From Marinobacter alexandrii (GTDB lineage: Bacteria > Bacteroidota > Bacteroidia > Cytophagales > Cyclobacteriaceae), in NCBI GenBank assembly GCA_039984955.1, contig JBDWTN010000007.1, positions 1,992,501 to 2,056,500 of the forward strand: 64,000 bases of DNA, given 5' to 3'. Shown here piece by piece: positions 18,330 to 27,900 of this stretch (position 1 is its first letter; each line of letters opens with the position of its first letter). The notes under the pieces were generated by a model. The model did no database searches. It was not told the DNA's origin and saw only the letters and a list, made by a program, of their open reading frames with translations. Both the position numbers and the translations under genes were made by a program.

Positions 18330-18779
18330 TTAAGTAAGGATGCCTTTTACAACCTTCAGGATTGACTCAAATTTGGAATCGTCGGATATCTCTTTCTGTG
18401 TAAGTATCAAAATATTCGACTTCCGTTCAAAAGATTCCAATTTAACCTCATCTAAAGAAACAAGCTCAAATGGTATTTCATATTGCTGAATATGAGTCCC
18501 TGCAGTGATCTTTGTGCTTCTTACAGAGGAATAAGAAGCAAGAAATATAGGCTTGTCAGGAAAGATTTGCATAGCTTTTTTGATCACCTCCCAGTACTTT
18601 TCCTTCACAGTTGACGATAAGGCAGTGGATATGACGATCCCAGCAACATCCTCTGGAGAAAAATTTGCTAATTCTTCAATTCCGGCTAAAGGTTTGGGTT
18701 CACATCCTGTTGAGGAAATTAATTTCCTCATATCATTTACAATCAAAGAGCTAGGTCTAGCTAAAAGAACATATTTCAT
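18330..18779 (-). CDS. Hypothetical protein, possible receiver-like fold
   Basis: Its 149 residues alternate strands and helices (MKYVLLARPSSLIVNDMRKL, then VAGIVISTAL, KPIFLASYSS and NILILTQ). This resembles a CheY-like or flavodoxin-like alpha/beta fold. The acidic pocket expected of a phospho-receiver (DD at the start, D after strand 3) is not seen, so it is not an ordinary response regulator. No family is recognised. It is not clearly in an operon; the next minus-strand gene (thioesterase-like) starts 107 bp downstream. Confidence 0.55.
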   Translation of the reverse strand: MKYVLLARPSSLIVNDMRKLISSTGCEPKPLAGIEELANFSPEDVAGIVISTALSSTVKEKYWEVIKKAMQIFPDKPIFLASYSSVRSTKITAGTHIQQYEIPFELVSLDEVKLESFERKSNILILTQKEISDDSKFESILKVVKGILT

Positions 18780-18896
18780 AATGCTTTCCTTTCTTTTTCT
18801 AGTACTTAATTAAATTCATAATAGCGTACACTAGATTGGTGCTCGTATATTAAGAATTAAATAAGCTAGTCATTCAAATATTGTCAATTGATAATA

Positions 18897-19300
18897 ATGT
18901 TCACTCAAAGATTCGACGAACTACGGAAAAAAGCTCCTAAGGCGCTTGTTTAATGTCACTCTATTTATCGTCTACAGTCACTTTTCATAAAAATGAATTG
19001 AAAACGGCAGTTATTTCTAAAACAGACGATAACCGCTTCAAGGTTGAAGTTTCAATTGACCATCAAAAAGAGGTTCTCTCAAATAAAGTAGAGTCAACTG
19101 CAGATTGTGATTTATTGCAAATCGGATTATATGATAAATCTGACAAATTAATCATCATTGAAAACGCATGCCTCAAAAAAGGTATTAATCAACTTTCCTT
19201 TGCAACCGATCAACAAATATCAAAAGCTGTATTAGATCCTAATATGATAACAATAGAGAAGAATTTGGACGACAATGAATTACTCATTGAGGAGGAGTAA
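18897..19300 (+). pseudogene. C-terminal remnant of an ABC-permease/M1 peptidase-like protein
   Basis: A frame from ATG 18897 reads FTQRFDELRKKAPKALV and stops at TAA 18951-18953. The neighbouring frame then opens at TAATG (18953) and runs 115 codons to 19300. Joined, they resemble the C-terminal end of the large M1 peptidase-containing ABC transporter proteins of Bacteroidota: the LR..(T/A)P.(A/S)L helix, a V-x-x-K-x(D/N)G-type beta domain (TAVISKTDDNRFKVEV), and the terminal motif AVLDPNMITIEKNLDDN, like AGIDPYNKLIDRNPDDN. The upstream transmembrane and peptidase parts are missing, so this is a decayed 3' end. Family assignment is from memory of the motif. Confidence 0.5.
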
Positions 19301-19388
19301 CAGTCCATCCCTCTAAATCAACAGTTCAGTCAGTCTGGTTTCCTTAAAACAATAATCCATGATTAATTGCCTTCAAAAGCAGTTAATC

Positions 19389-20063
19389 ATGGAAAAATTT
19401 CTAATCATATCTCATATAGTTTGCGGCGGAACCGTACTAACCATAGGCCTCATTCAGATGCTCAATCGCAAGGGAGGAAAAAATCACATCATTCTTGGAA
19501 AAATTTATGTGGGAGCTATGTGGTGGATTTGTCTGAGTGCTCTTAGCATCATTACGTTTTACAGATTCAGCGCCTTTTTGATGGTTATTGCTGTACTTAC
19601 TTTTCACACCTCATTTGTTGGTGTGAGAGTGCTGAAAAGAAAGAAAATTGGGACAGAAAAATGGTATGATTGGGCCGTGGCTATTGCAACAATTCTGTTT
19701 GGAATTGGTCTTGTAAGCTATGGTGGATATCTATATTTCCATACTACTCAAACTATCTTAGCTATTCTATGTGCGGTATTTGGAATACTTACATTAAAGA
19801 ATGGATCCGATGATCTACGCTTTTTTATGAAACCTAAAACTGTTGATAAGCATTGGTGGCTTTATCAGCATATTGGCGCTATGGGAGGGTCATATATAGC
19901 TGCAATCACGGCCTTTGCAGTTCAAAACCCAAATATTTTTCTACCTAACAGTTCCAATCAATGGCTCCTATGGATACTCCCAGGAATAGTCGGAACACCT
20001 ATTATTTCAATAGCAACTAAGCGGTGGAGAAAAAAACTTAATCCAGCTAGTGCAACTATGTAG
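19389..20063 (+). CDS. Polytopic membrane protein, function unknown (DUF2306-like)
   Basis: I prefer the start at MEKFLIISHIVCGG (19389), as the first ATG (19359) adds ten polar residues before the first membrane helix. The 224 residues form about seven hydrophobic segments. His in the first helix (ISHIVCGG), KNHIILGKIYVG in the loop after it, and later HTSFVGVR and YQHIGAMGGSYIAA give a pattern of membrane histidines like DUF2306-type proteins. The role is unknown. A 26-codon tail-like segment follows at 20043-20088 in another frame. Confidence 0.65.
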   Translation: MEKFLIISHIVCGGTVLTIGLIQMLNRKGGKNHIILGKIYVGAMWWICLSALSIITFYRFSAFLMVIAVLTFHTSFVGVRVLKRKKIGTEKWYDWAVAIATILFGIGLVSYGGYLYFHTTQTILAILCAVFGILTLKNGSDDLRFFMKPKTVDKHWWLYQHIGAMGGSYIAAITAFAVQNPNIFLPNSSNQWLLWILPGIVGTPIISIATKRWRKKLNPASATM

Positions 20064-20163
20064 TAGGCATTGTCATCATTGATGCAGATTCTGAAGATGT
20101 AAAAAGAAATAATTGGCTCATCAACCCGTTTGTTGGATAACCAATTTAACACTGTCACCAAGT

Positions 20164-23100
20164 ATGAAGAACACCCTAATCATCATAGCGATGCTTTTAA
20201 GCATTGCTGCAATTTCGCAATCGAAGACAATAAAAGGAACCGTTTTTTATGAGGAAACAAAAGAACCCGTCCCTTTTGCCTATGTCAAACTCAAGGATGT
20301 TGCTTATGGTACCGTAACTGAGTATAATGGTACATTTTCGCTGAAAATCCCAGAGAAGTATTTTGATAGTATTCTTGAATTCTCCTATGTGGGGCTCAAA
20401 CCTTACGAGCTTCCGCTCTTCAATTATAAGGAACCTGTCAAAATTTATATGGAGACAGATATCACCGAACTCTACACGGTCATTGTAAGTACCAAGCGTG
20501 ATATCAATCCAAAAAGCATTCTCAAAAAGGCTTTGAAAGCGATTCCTGATAATTACGTGAATGAAGAATTCAACCTGGAAGGGTACTATCGTGAACATGT
20601 AAAAGAAAATGACAATCCAGTTAAATATGCTGATGCCGCCTTTGTATTAGATCTCAAGCCTTATACGGGCAAAAGCGAAAAGAGAAAGAAATTTGAAAAT
20701 CCTGTAGACCTCTCAGGCGTAACAACCATTGGGAGTTGGGTCTCACGTTCTTCATCGCTGCATAGATGGCATTTTCATCAAAGTGTACTAAAAGGCGAAA
20801 AGGCAAAGATTATTGAAGCAAAGTCCAGCGATGATCTAAACACCACAAGACTCTACTCCAATATCCAGGGAGGACCTTTAAGTGCTCTTACAAAGGATAG
20901 ATTAAAGTATCCAAAAAACTTTCTCACAAACTTTGGTAAATATGAATACACGTTGCTGGAGGTAGAGAAAAATAACGAGGGCTATTATTTGATCAATTTT
21001 AAGCCGGAAATGTCCGCGGAAAAAATGGGGGACAAAAGACGATCATTTAATTACGAATACAAGCTAGGCGGGAGCATCCTTATACGAAAAGAGGACCTGG
21101 CCATTACGGAAATAAACTACTCAGTGCCTCCGGAGTACAAACAGTATATATGTGGATATCGAGGATGGTCTGTGCGCCACTTTGATTTCTCGGTAGAAAG
21201 TAAATATGCAAAAAGAGGTGATCGCTATGTTCTTGAGTATTTGAAGCATTCCGATGAGTTTATTGTAGAAGATACAGCCACTGATAGACGAGTTCCATAT
21301 GCTGCTATTTCTGAGTTTTTCACTCATGATGTAAAAGTCCAGGACAAGCTAGCTGTCAAAAAAGACGAAAACTTCAGCAATTCCGACTACAATTATCTAT
21401 TCGACTTACCCGAAGGATACAACACTGAGTTTTGGGCTAAGTATGGTTTAGAGCATCCGGAAGCAAAAGTGCCAGAGCCTATTTATGTTGCCTTAAGTGC
21501 TGAAACCAAATTAGAAAAACAGTTCGCAAACAAACTAACCAGAGATACAACACTGGTTCCTCCAATAGCAAAAAAGAAACCTGAAGTACTACAAATTCAT
21601 GGGCAGAAAATTCAAGATGACTATGCTTGGCTCAAAGACACTAAAAACCCATTGGGCAATGAGGAAGTCATGCAGCATCTCAGCCAGGAAAATGGATATA
21701 CTAACAACTACTTCAAACCCCTGAAACCACTCCAGAGAGAATTATTCAAGGAGGTAAAGTCATATGTTCAAGATAATTATAAGTCCTTACCCAAAGAAGA
21801 GGGTGGCTATAAGTATTACTATAAATATGCCCCTGAAGAGGAATATGCTAGATATTACAGAATTTCAAAAGAGAAGAATAGCAAAGAAGAACTCCTATTT
21901 GATGTAAACAAAATGGCAGAAGACAAAGGATTCTACTCCTTTGGCGGTCTTATCGTAAGTCCGAATGATCAGATTGTTGCATACTCAGAAAACACCACTG
22001 GAAATGATAAGTGGGTATTAAAATTTAAAGACTTCAGTAGGGACAAATTACTGCCTCATCAAATTGAATATGTGGGCGGAATGATTTGGCTTACAGATTC
22101 AACCCTTCTCTATGTAAATCTTGAAGAGAAAACATTTCGTTCTTCAAAGGTCTTCAGGTTTGATTTGAAGACCGGAGAAAAGAAGTTGGTCTATGAAGAA
22201 AAAGACAAGAAATTCTCTGTTGGAATAGGAAAATCTAGAAGTAAGCAATTTGCTTTTATAAGTTCCTCTGCAAGCAATCAGAATGAAGTAAGGTTACTGA
22301 ACTTAAACAATCCCGATGGTGAATTTAGAATAGTTACACCAAGGAGAGAAAAGCATATATATGGTCTCTCTCATTATGAAGACAAATTTTACATTCTAAC
22401 GAATCATAAGGCTATAAATAATAAGCTGATGGTCACCGATACTTCCAGTTTTGAGGAAAAGTATTGGAAAGAAGAGATTGCAGAGAACTCGGAAATTGAA
22501 ATTACGGGTGTGCTTCCATTCAAAAATTGGATGGTATTTCAAGAAAGACATGGACTACTACACAAAGTGAAAGTGGTAAGTAAACTGGATGGCAAAGAAC
22601 ACTACATAAAGCAAGGGAATGATCGTGCAGTCTATTTAGGCAAAAACAATGACTTTGATACTGATACTTTAAGAATAAGCAAAGTAAACTACCACAGACC
22701 TCTTCGCATTCTTAACTATGACATGGAGAAGAAGAAGTTTAAGCAACTTAAATCTGTTGGAGGAATTTCGCCTATGTTTTTTGCTAGTGTAGAAACCGTG
22801 TATGCAGAAGCAAAAGATGGTACTAAAATTCCAATCACATTAATCTACAATAAAAGAATCGTGAAAGACTTGAAAAAAGCCGGGAAAACCCCTTCACTGT
22901 ATATCACGGGGTATGGCTCTTATGGCTCAAGTTATTCTGCTGGGTATAATCCCAACGTTTCACCTCTTTTACAAAAGGGATTTGTATATGCCATAGCTCA
23001 CGTAAGAGGAGGAGGAGACCTTGGAGAAGAATGGTATCAGGAAGGAAAAATGCTGAAGAAGAAAAATACATTTACCGACTTTATCTCGTGTACTGAGTTT

Positions 23101-23592
23101 CTGATTTCTGAAGGGTATGGCGAAGAAGGGAAAGTTATTGCGGAAGGTGGAAGTGCCGGAGGTCTACTCATGGGAGCAATTGCCAATATGCGACCTGATC
23201 TTTACAAACTGCTTATCCTGAATGTACCATTTGTAGATGTAATCAATACGATGATGGATGAGAAACTTCCACTCACAAGCCTTGAGTACGACGAGTGGGG
23301 AAACCCAAATGAAAAGAAATATTTCAAATACATTAGATCGTATTCTCCATACGAAAACGTAGAAGCCAAAGACTATCCAAATATGCTATTCTTGACAGCC
23401 ATCAATGACTCTAGGGTAGGATACTGGGAGCCTGCAAAAATGGTAGCCAAACTACGTGAGATGAAAACCGATGATAATGAAGTGCTTCTAAGAACAGATT
23501 TTTCTTCTGGACATGGAGGAGCTTCAGGACGATACGCTTCGCTAGCAGAAACGGCTTTCAAATACGCTTTGATTTTGGAAATGATAAGATAA
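20164..23592 (+). CDS. Exported fusion: carboxypeptidase-reg-like module + prolyl oligopeptidase (S9A)
   Basis: The start at 20164 gives a clear signal peptide (MKNTLIIIAMLLSIAAISQS) and 1142 residues. Residues 22-100 are a CarbopepD_reg_2 beta sandwich (KGTVFYEETKEPVPFAYVKL). About 110-460 is a domain often attached to it in Bacteroidota (SILKKALKAIPDNY, then EGYYREH). From about 470 the protein is an S9A peptidase: the propeller begins near HGQKIQDDYAWLKD and the hydrolase has GYGSYGSSY, AHVRGGGDLGEEW and GGSAGGLLMGA. The catalytic triad is Ser997, Asp1082 (NDSRVGYWEPAK) and His1117 (SSGHGG), as in oligopeptidase B. It probably cleaves short peptides in the periplasm. The fusion is uncommon; no stop or frameshift marks the junction. 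Confidence 0.88.
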   Translation: MKNTLIIIAMLLSIAAISQSKTIKGTVFYEETKEPVPFAYVKLKDVAYGTVTEYNGTFSLKIPEKYFDSILEFSYVGLKPYELPLFNYKEPVKIYMETDITELYTVIVSTKRDINPKSILKKALKAIPDNYVNEEFNLEGYYREHVKENDNPVKYADAAFVLDLKPYTGKSEKRKKFENPVDLSGVTTIGSWVSRSSSLHRWHFHQSVLKGEKAKIIEAKSSDDLNTTRLYSNIQGGPLSALTKDRLKYPKNFLTNFGKYEYTLLEVEKNNEGYYLINFKPEMSAEKMGDKRRSFNYEYKLGGSILIRKEDLAITEINYSVPPEYKQYICGYRGWSVRHFDFSVESKYAKRGDRYVLEYLKHSDEFIVEDTATDRRVPYAAISEFFTHDVKVQDKLAVKKDENFSNSDYNYLFDLPEGYNTEFWAKYGLEHPEAKVPEPIYVALSAETKLEKQFANKLTRDTTLVPPIAKKKPEVLQIHGQKIQDDYAWLKDTKNPLGNEEVMQHLSQENGYTNNYFKPLKPLQRELFKEVKSYVQDNYKSLPKEEGGYKYYYKYAPEEEYARYYRISKEKNSKEELLFDVNKMAEDKGFYSFGGLIVSPNDQIVAYSENTTGNDKWVLKFKDFSRDKLLPHQIEYVGGMIWLTDSTLLYVNLEEKTFRSSKVFRFDLKTGEKKLVYEEKDKKFSVGIGKSRSKQFAFISSSASNQNEVRLLNLNNPDGEFRIVTPRREKHIYGLSHYEDKFYILTNHKAINNKLMVTDTSSFEEKYWKEEIAENSEIEITGVLPFKNWMVFQERHGLLHKVKVVSKLDGKEHYIKQGNDRAVYLGKNNDFDTDTLRISKVNYHRPLRILNYDMEKKKFKQLKSVGGISPMFFASVETVYAEAKDGTKIPITLIYNKRIVKDLKKAGKTPSLYITGYGSYGSSYSAGYNPNVSPLLQKGFVYAIAHVRGGGDLGEEWYQEGKMLKKKNTFTDFISCTEFLISEGYGEEGKVIAEGGSAGGLLMGAIANMRPDLYKLLILNVPFVDVINTMMDEKLPLTSLEYDEWGNPNEKKYFKYIRSYSPYENVEAKDYPNMLFLTAINDSRVGYWEPAKMVAKLREMKTDDNEVLLRTDFSSGHGGASGRYASLAETAFKYALILEMIR

Positions 23593-23616
23593 TTTTGGTG
23601 TAGAATATCAAAATGT

Positions 23617-24189
23617 ATGGGAAAAAGAAAGTCTCGGAAAATAGATTGGGGGAAAATAGCGGTAGAGATGATCTCTGTGATCTTTGCTGTTTTGCTGGCG
23701 TTGCTCCTAAATGAATGGCGTAACAATATCAAGCAAAACCACCAACTGGATAAAGCAAGAGCCAATCTAAAAGAGGAGTTGCTTTATAATCTCGAAGAAG
23801 CAAAAACAAAACTGAATCAACATAATATTCAGCTCACACAGCTAGAAAAATTGGCTGACAGCATTCCAGAATTGGATCAACCGTTCTATCAATACAACAT
23901 GTCTGTTGGCTTCCTCAATTTAAAAAAGGCTGTTTGGGAATCCATCATCCTCACCGATGTGGTGAACCAACTCGAGTTTTCAGAGCTCAGTGACTACTCC
24001 GAATTATACAGAGATTTTGAATTGATAGATGAGCTTCAAAACGCTTATCTGCGTGAAGTTTTTTCTCTTGAATTCAATAAAATCGAAAATGCTCAACAAG
24101 GTTATCTAGTGACTAAAAACCACCTTCTGCAAATGACTATGTGGGAGGGTGAACTTATCAGTGAGATTGATGGGAGATTAGAGAACTAA
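23617..24189 (+). CDS. Single-pass membrane protein (DUF6090-like)
   Basis: Its 190 residues open with a basic patch (MGKRKSRKIDWGK) followed by one membrane helix containing FAVLLALLLNEWRNN. The long, charged, mostly helical domain after it contains WESIILTDVVNQLEFSEL. This helix plus xLLLNEWR motif is common in Bacteroidota proteins of the DUF6090 type, of unknown function. It lies 25 bp after the S9 peptidase fusion gene and may be co-transcribed. Confidence 0.7.
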   Translation: MGKRKSRKIDWGKIAVEMISVIFAVLLALLLNEWRNNIKQNHQLDKARANLKEELLYNLEEAKTKLNQHNIQLTQLEKLADSIPELDQPFYQYNMSVGFLNLKKAVWESIILTDVVNQLEFSELSDYSELYRDFELIDELQNAYLREVFSLEFNKIENAQQGYLVTKNHLLQMTMWEGELISEIDGRLEN

Positions 24190-24303
24190 AGAACAGAAGT
24201 ATTTTCACCAAAAGTATTGGTCTTAAGGCAGTTAATTTTAAAAAAGATTGGCTCATCATTTTTGGCATTATTTGATTTTTCCTGATTAAATGTTTTAATA
24301 AAC

Positions 24304-24330
24304 CCCATAGGCCAAAAAACGACCTATGGG
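24304..24330. terminator. Hairpin terminator
   Basis: CCCATAGG (24304-24311) pairs with CCTATGGG (24323-24330). It lies between the convergent membrane protein gene and the lipocalin-like lipoprotein gene; on the minus strand it is followed by a T-rich tract. Confidence 0.6.
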
Positions 24331-24340
24331 ATGAAGAGAA

Positions 24341-24757
24341 CTAGTCCTTACTAAACAAAAGAGTATTGTTTCCATCATCTAACTCTAGCTCATCAGCAGT
24401 TAGCATTTCTACATCCAATTCCCAATCGGATATATTCTGATCATAATCTATAGCTATTTCATCCTGATCATTATTCCATTCCCATTCACCTGTGAATCGT
24501 TCTAACTCACCGTTTTCGTTTATCTCCTCTTCATAATCACCATTGGCTTCAAACGTGACTTCAACTTGAAGGGACGAGTTGAGATTCACTCCATTTATCT
24601 CTTCCAAATTCCATTTCCCGATCAAAAGATCTGTTTGCGATGGCCCAGCATCATCTTTACTACATGAAAATAGCATTACAAAGCATATAAACAAGTACGA
24701 TAGCATAATAGAGGATTTCCAACTATTCCTCTCTTTTCTTCTTGATAGTGTTTTCAT
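24341..24757 (-). CDS. Lipocalin-like lipoprotein
   Basis: Started at MKTLSRRKERN (24757), because the upstream ATG adds residues before the basic n-region. This gives 138 residues. The signal ends in FVMLFSC, a lipobox. The mature part reads LLIGKWNLEEINGVNLNSS, then FEANGDYEEE, TGEWEWNNDQDEI and MLTADELELD. This is the pattern of small lipocalin-like (Lipocalin_4/5) lipoproteins in Bacteroidota: a WxL..GxW strand then DEL near the end. The ligand is unknown. Confidence 0.78.
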   Translation of the reverse strand: MKTLSRRKERNSWKSSIMLSYLFICFVMLFSCSKDDAGPSQTDLLIGKWNLEEINGVNLNSSLQVEVTFEANGDYEEEINENGELERFTGEWEWNNDQDEIAIDYDQNISDWELDVEMLTADELELDDGNNTLLFSKD

Positions 24758-24925
24758 AACTGTGATAGTTTTTATTTGATGGCAGCAATCTAGAATTGTA
24801 GTCAGTGGACTCATACCACCCATGTTTCAACCTTTGGTAGTGAGGTAACATTTGTACTTTTTCTTACTTTTATAGACTTTTAACGCGCAAAAGAGGTTTG
24901 TCTTTATTCACCAATCTCACCGATT

Positions 24926-27900
24926 ATGAAGTACAGACTCTGTTTTCTAGTTCTGCTAAACTGGTGGCACGCCACTAGTCAGGACAATAAGAGCTTCAAG
25001 AATTTTAATGTTGAGGATGGGCTTTCCTACAGCTTGGTTTTTGAAATTATCAAGGACCAATACGGTTTCATGTGGTTTGGAACCACTGATGGGCTGAATA
25101 AGTTTGATGGCTATGAATTCACGGTCTATCAAAACATTCCAGGTGATACGACCAGCCTTCCTGACAATAGCATATGGGGACTTTTAGAGGATTCAAAAGG
25201 TAACATTTGGATCGGAACCGATGGGGGTGGCCTATCCTTTTTCAATAGGGAAAAAGAAACCTTTTATACATATAAGCATGATGCGGACAACCCTAATAGT
25301 CTTGTACATAATTCTGTTAATTCGATAATTGAAGACAGAACCGGGGCACTATGGATCGGGACTTTTGGAGGAGGAATCTCACATGAGTCGAGTCCGGGTG
25401 TTTTTGAAAATTTTGTCCACAACGAAGAAGATACGACATCCCTCAGTCACAACTTTGTACATCAGATTTTTGAAGATCAAGATGGCCAAATATGGGCTGG
25501 AACGAAGAGTGGCCTAAATTTATTTGATCCCATCACCCGGAGTTTTAAACGAATTACCAGAGATAAATATGATTTGGAAAATGATAATGTCTTGTCAATC
25601 GCACAAGACAAAAACGGTCTTCTTTGGCTGGGTACCTGGGAAGCAGGGCTTATTTCATTTAATAAAGAAAGCGACATCTTCACCAGTTATACACTGACCG
25701 AAGAGTTGAATAATCGAGTGGCATACGTCACCGTAGATTCTGATAATACCGTTTGGGCTGGCTATGTAGGTGGCGGATTAATCTCCATTGATGAATCAAA
25801 TACACTATCCACTAGCATAAATGATCCTCAAAACTCTTCGAGTATTGCGAATAATAGTGTTTGGATGATTTATGAAGACGATCTAAAAAACATCTGGGTT
25901 GGAACGGAAGGAGGGGTCTCCGTTTTTAACCTTAATCAAAAACCTATTAATGCTCTAACTGCATCTGATCTCAGTCCAGCATTTAGAAGTAATGTCATTA
26001 CAAGTTTTAGTGAGACACAGGAAGGAATTTTATTTTCAACTGAAGCAGAAGTCGGTCTACAAACTAAAGAATCAGTAAAAAAGATTATTGAAGTACCTGA
26101 TATCTGGTCAATGTTACATTCAACAGGAAATGAAATTTGGGTTTCATCTTATGGACATGGGGTTTTTCGATATGATGCTAATTACAAATTAATTCACAAC
26201 TACCTAAATCCGATAAATAAATCTATTGAAAATGCTACTTATCTATTTGAAGACAAAAGTGGGATAGTCTGGATAGGTACCTTTGGAGAAGGTTTGTTTT
26301 CATACGATCCTAAGGCAGACTACTTTATGTTTTATGCTCTTCTCGATTCCGGAAATCATGATTCTCCTCCTGTATTGAATATGATAGACGAGTCAAATGG
26401 CACCTTATGGATTGGCACATATAATAAAGGACTAATCAAGCTAAATGTAGAGAAAGGATTAATCGAAAGAATCGACACTGAAAGTAAAACTCCAATAAGT
26501 CACAACACCGTTCTAAGCTTGCACTTAGATCAAGAAGGCTTTCTCTGGATCGGTACGGATGGAGGTGGACTTAACTGCCTGAACACTAAAACTGGAATGG
26601 TTACTCTGAAAACCACACATGATGGATTACCTAGCAACGTAATTCTTGGAATTCTAGAAGATGATGACAAAAATCTTTGGTTGAGCACAAATTCGGGCAT
26701 ATCAAAATTCAACACGCAGCTTAGCTCCTTTGTAAATTATGATCAATCCCATGGGTTAGCTTCAAAAGGGTTCAATCCTGATGCTTTTTTCAAAGATTCT
26801 TCTGGCCAATTTTTTTTTGGCTCGGGTAATGGTTTCAATTTTTTTCATCCAGATAGTATCCGACCATCAACATACTTTCCTCCTGTTTTTTTTAGTGACT
26901 TCAAAGTTCTTAATAAGTCCGTTCATTTAGCAGAAGGGCTATTAAACAAACATATAAATCTGGTAGAAACGATCTCACTAAATTATAAGCAGAATTTTTT
27001 CACCTTAAACTTTGCGGCATTAGAATATTTCGCACCTGAAAAAATCGACTATGCGTATCAGCTAGATGGTTTTAGCTCAGATTGGATTTATACGCCTGCT
27101 TCCAACCGACAAGCAACTTTCACTAATTTGGATCATGGCGAATACACCTTAAACGTCAAGGCATCTAATAGTGATGGGTTTTGGGGTGATAATATCAAAT
27201 CAACAAGACTAGTAATTCTACCTCCACCTTGGAAAACATGGTGGGCTTATGCGCTTTACGGAGTATCATTCATCGCTGTTTCCTTTGCAATGGTACGGAT
27301 GATAAACGTTAGGCAACAGTTGAAATCCTCGTTGAGGCTTGAACAGCTGGAGAGAAAAAAAATGGAAGAAATAGATCATTTAAAATCCCGATTCTTTGCT
27401 GGAATTTCTCATGAATTTCGTACGCCCCTTACGTTAATCTCTTCTCCAATTGATCAGTTAATCAGAAAATTCAAAAGCAACCACGAAGTACGCTGGCCTC
27501 TAGAATTAGTCAAGAGAAATGCAGACCGCCTTCTAAGACAAATAAATCAGCTTTTAGATCTCTCAAAGATTGAAGCAGGTAAGCTAAGACTACAGGTAAG
27601 CAAAAGTGACATAATTAACTGGGTTAAAATCACTGCATCTTCGTTTGAGTCAAAGGCTGCAAATGAAGACATTGATTTTTCTGTATCCCTACCAGAAGAA
27701 CCTATAGTCATGTTTTATGATAAAAATAAAGTTGAGCAAGTACTAATCAACCTGCTATCTAATGCTTTCAAACACACGAATCCTGGAGGGAACATACGAT
27801 TATCTGTTGCACACAGCAATAGTAATATTGCTCTAGAAGTAGCTAATGATGGCCTTGAAATACCTAAAGAATATCAGGAGAAAATATTTGGTCGATTCTA

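Noticed and set aside
20043-20088. Short coding-like tail (IDADSEDVKRNNWLINPFVG)
   Set aside because: It is only about 26 codons with no start and no family match; it could be a remnant but cannot be supported.
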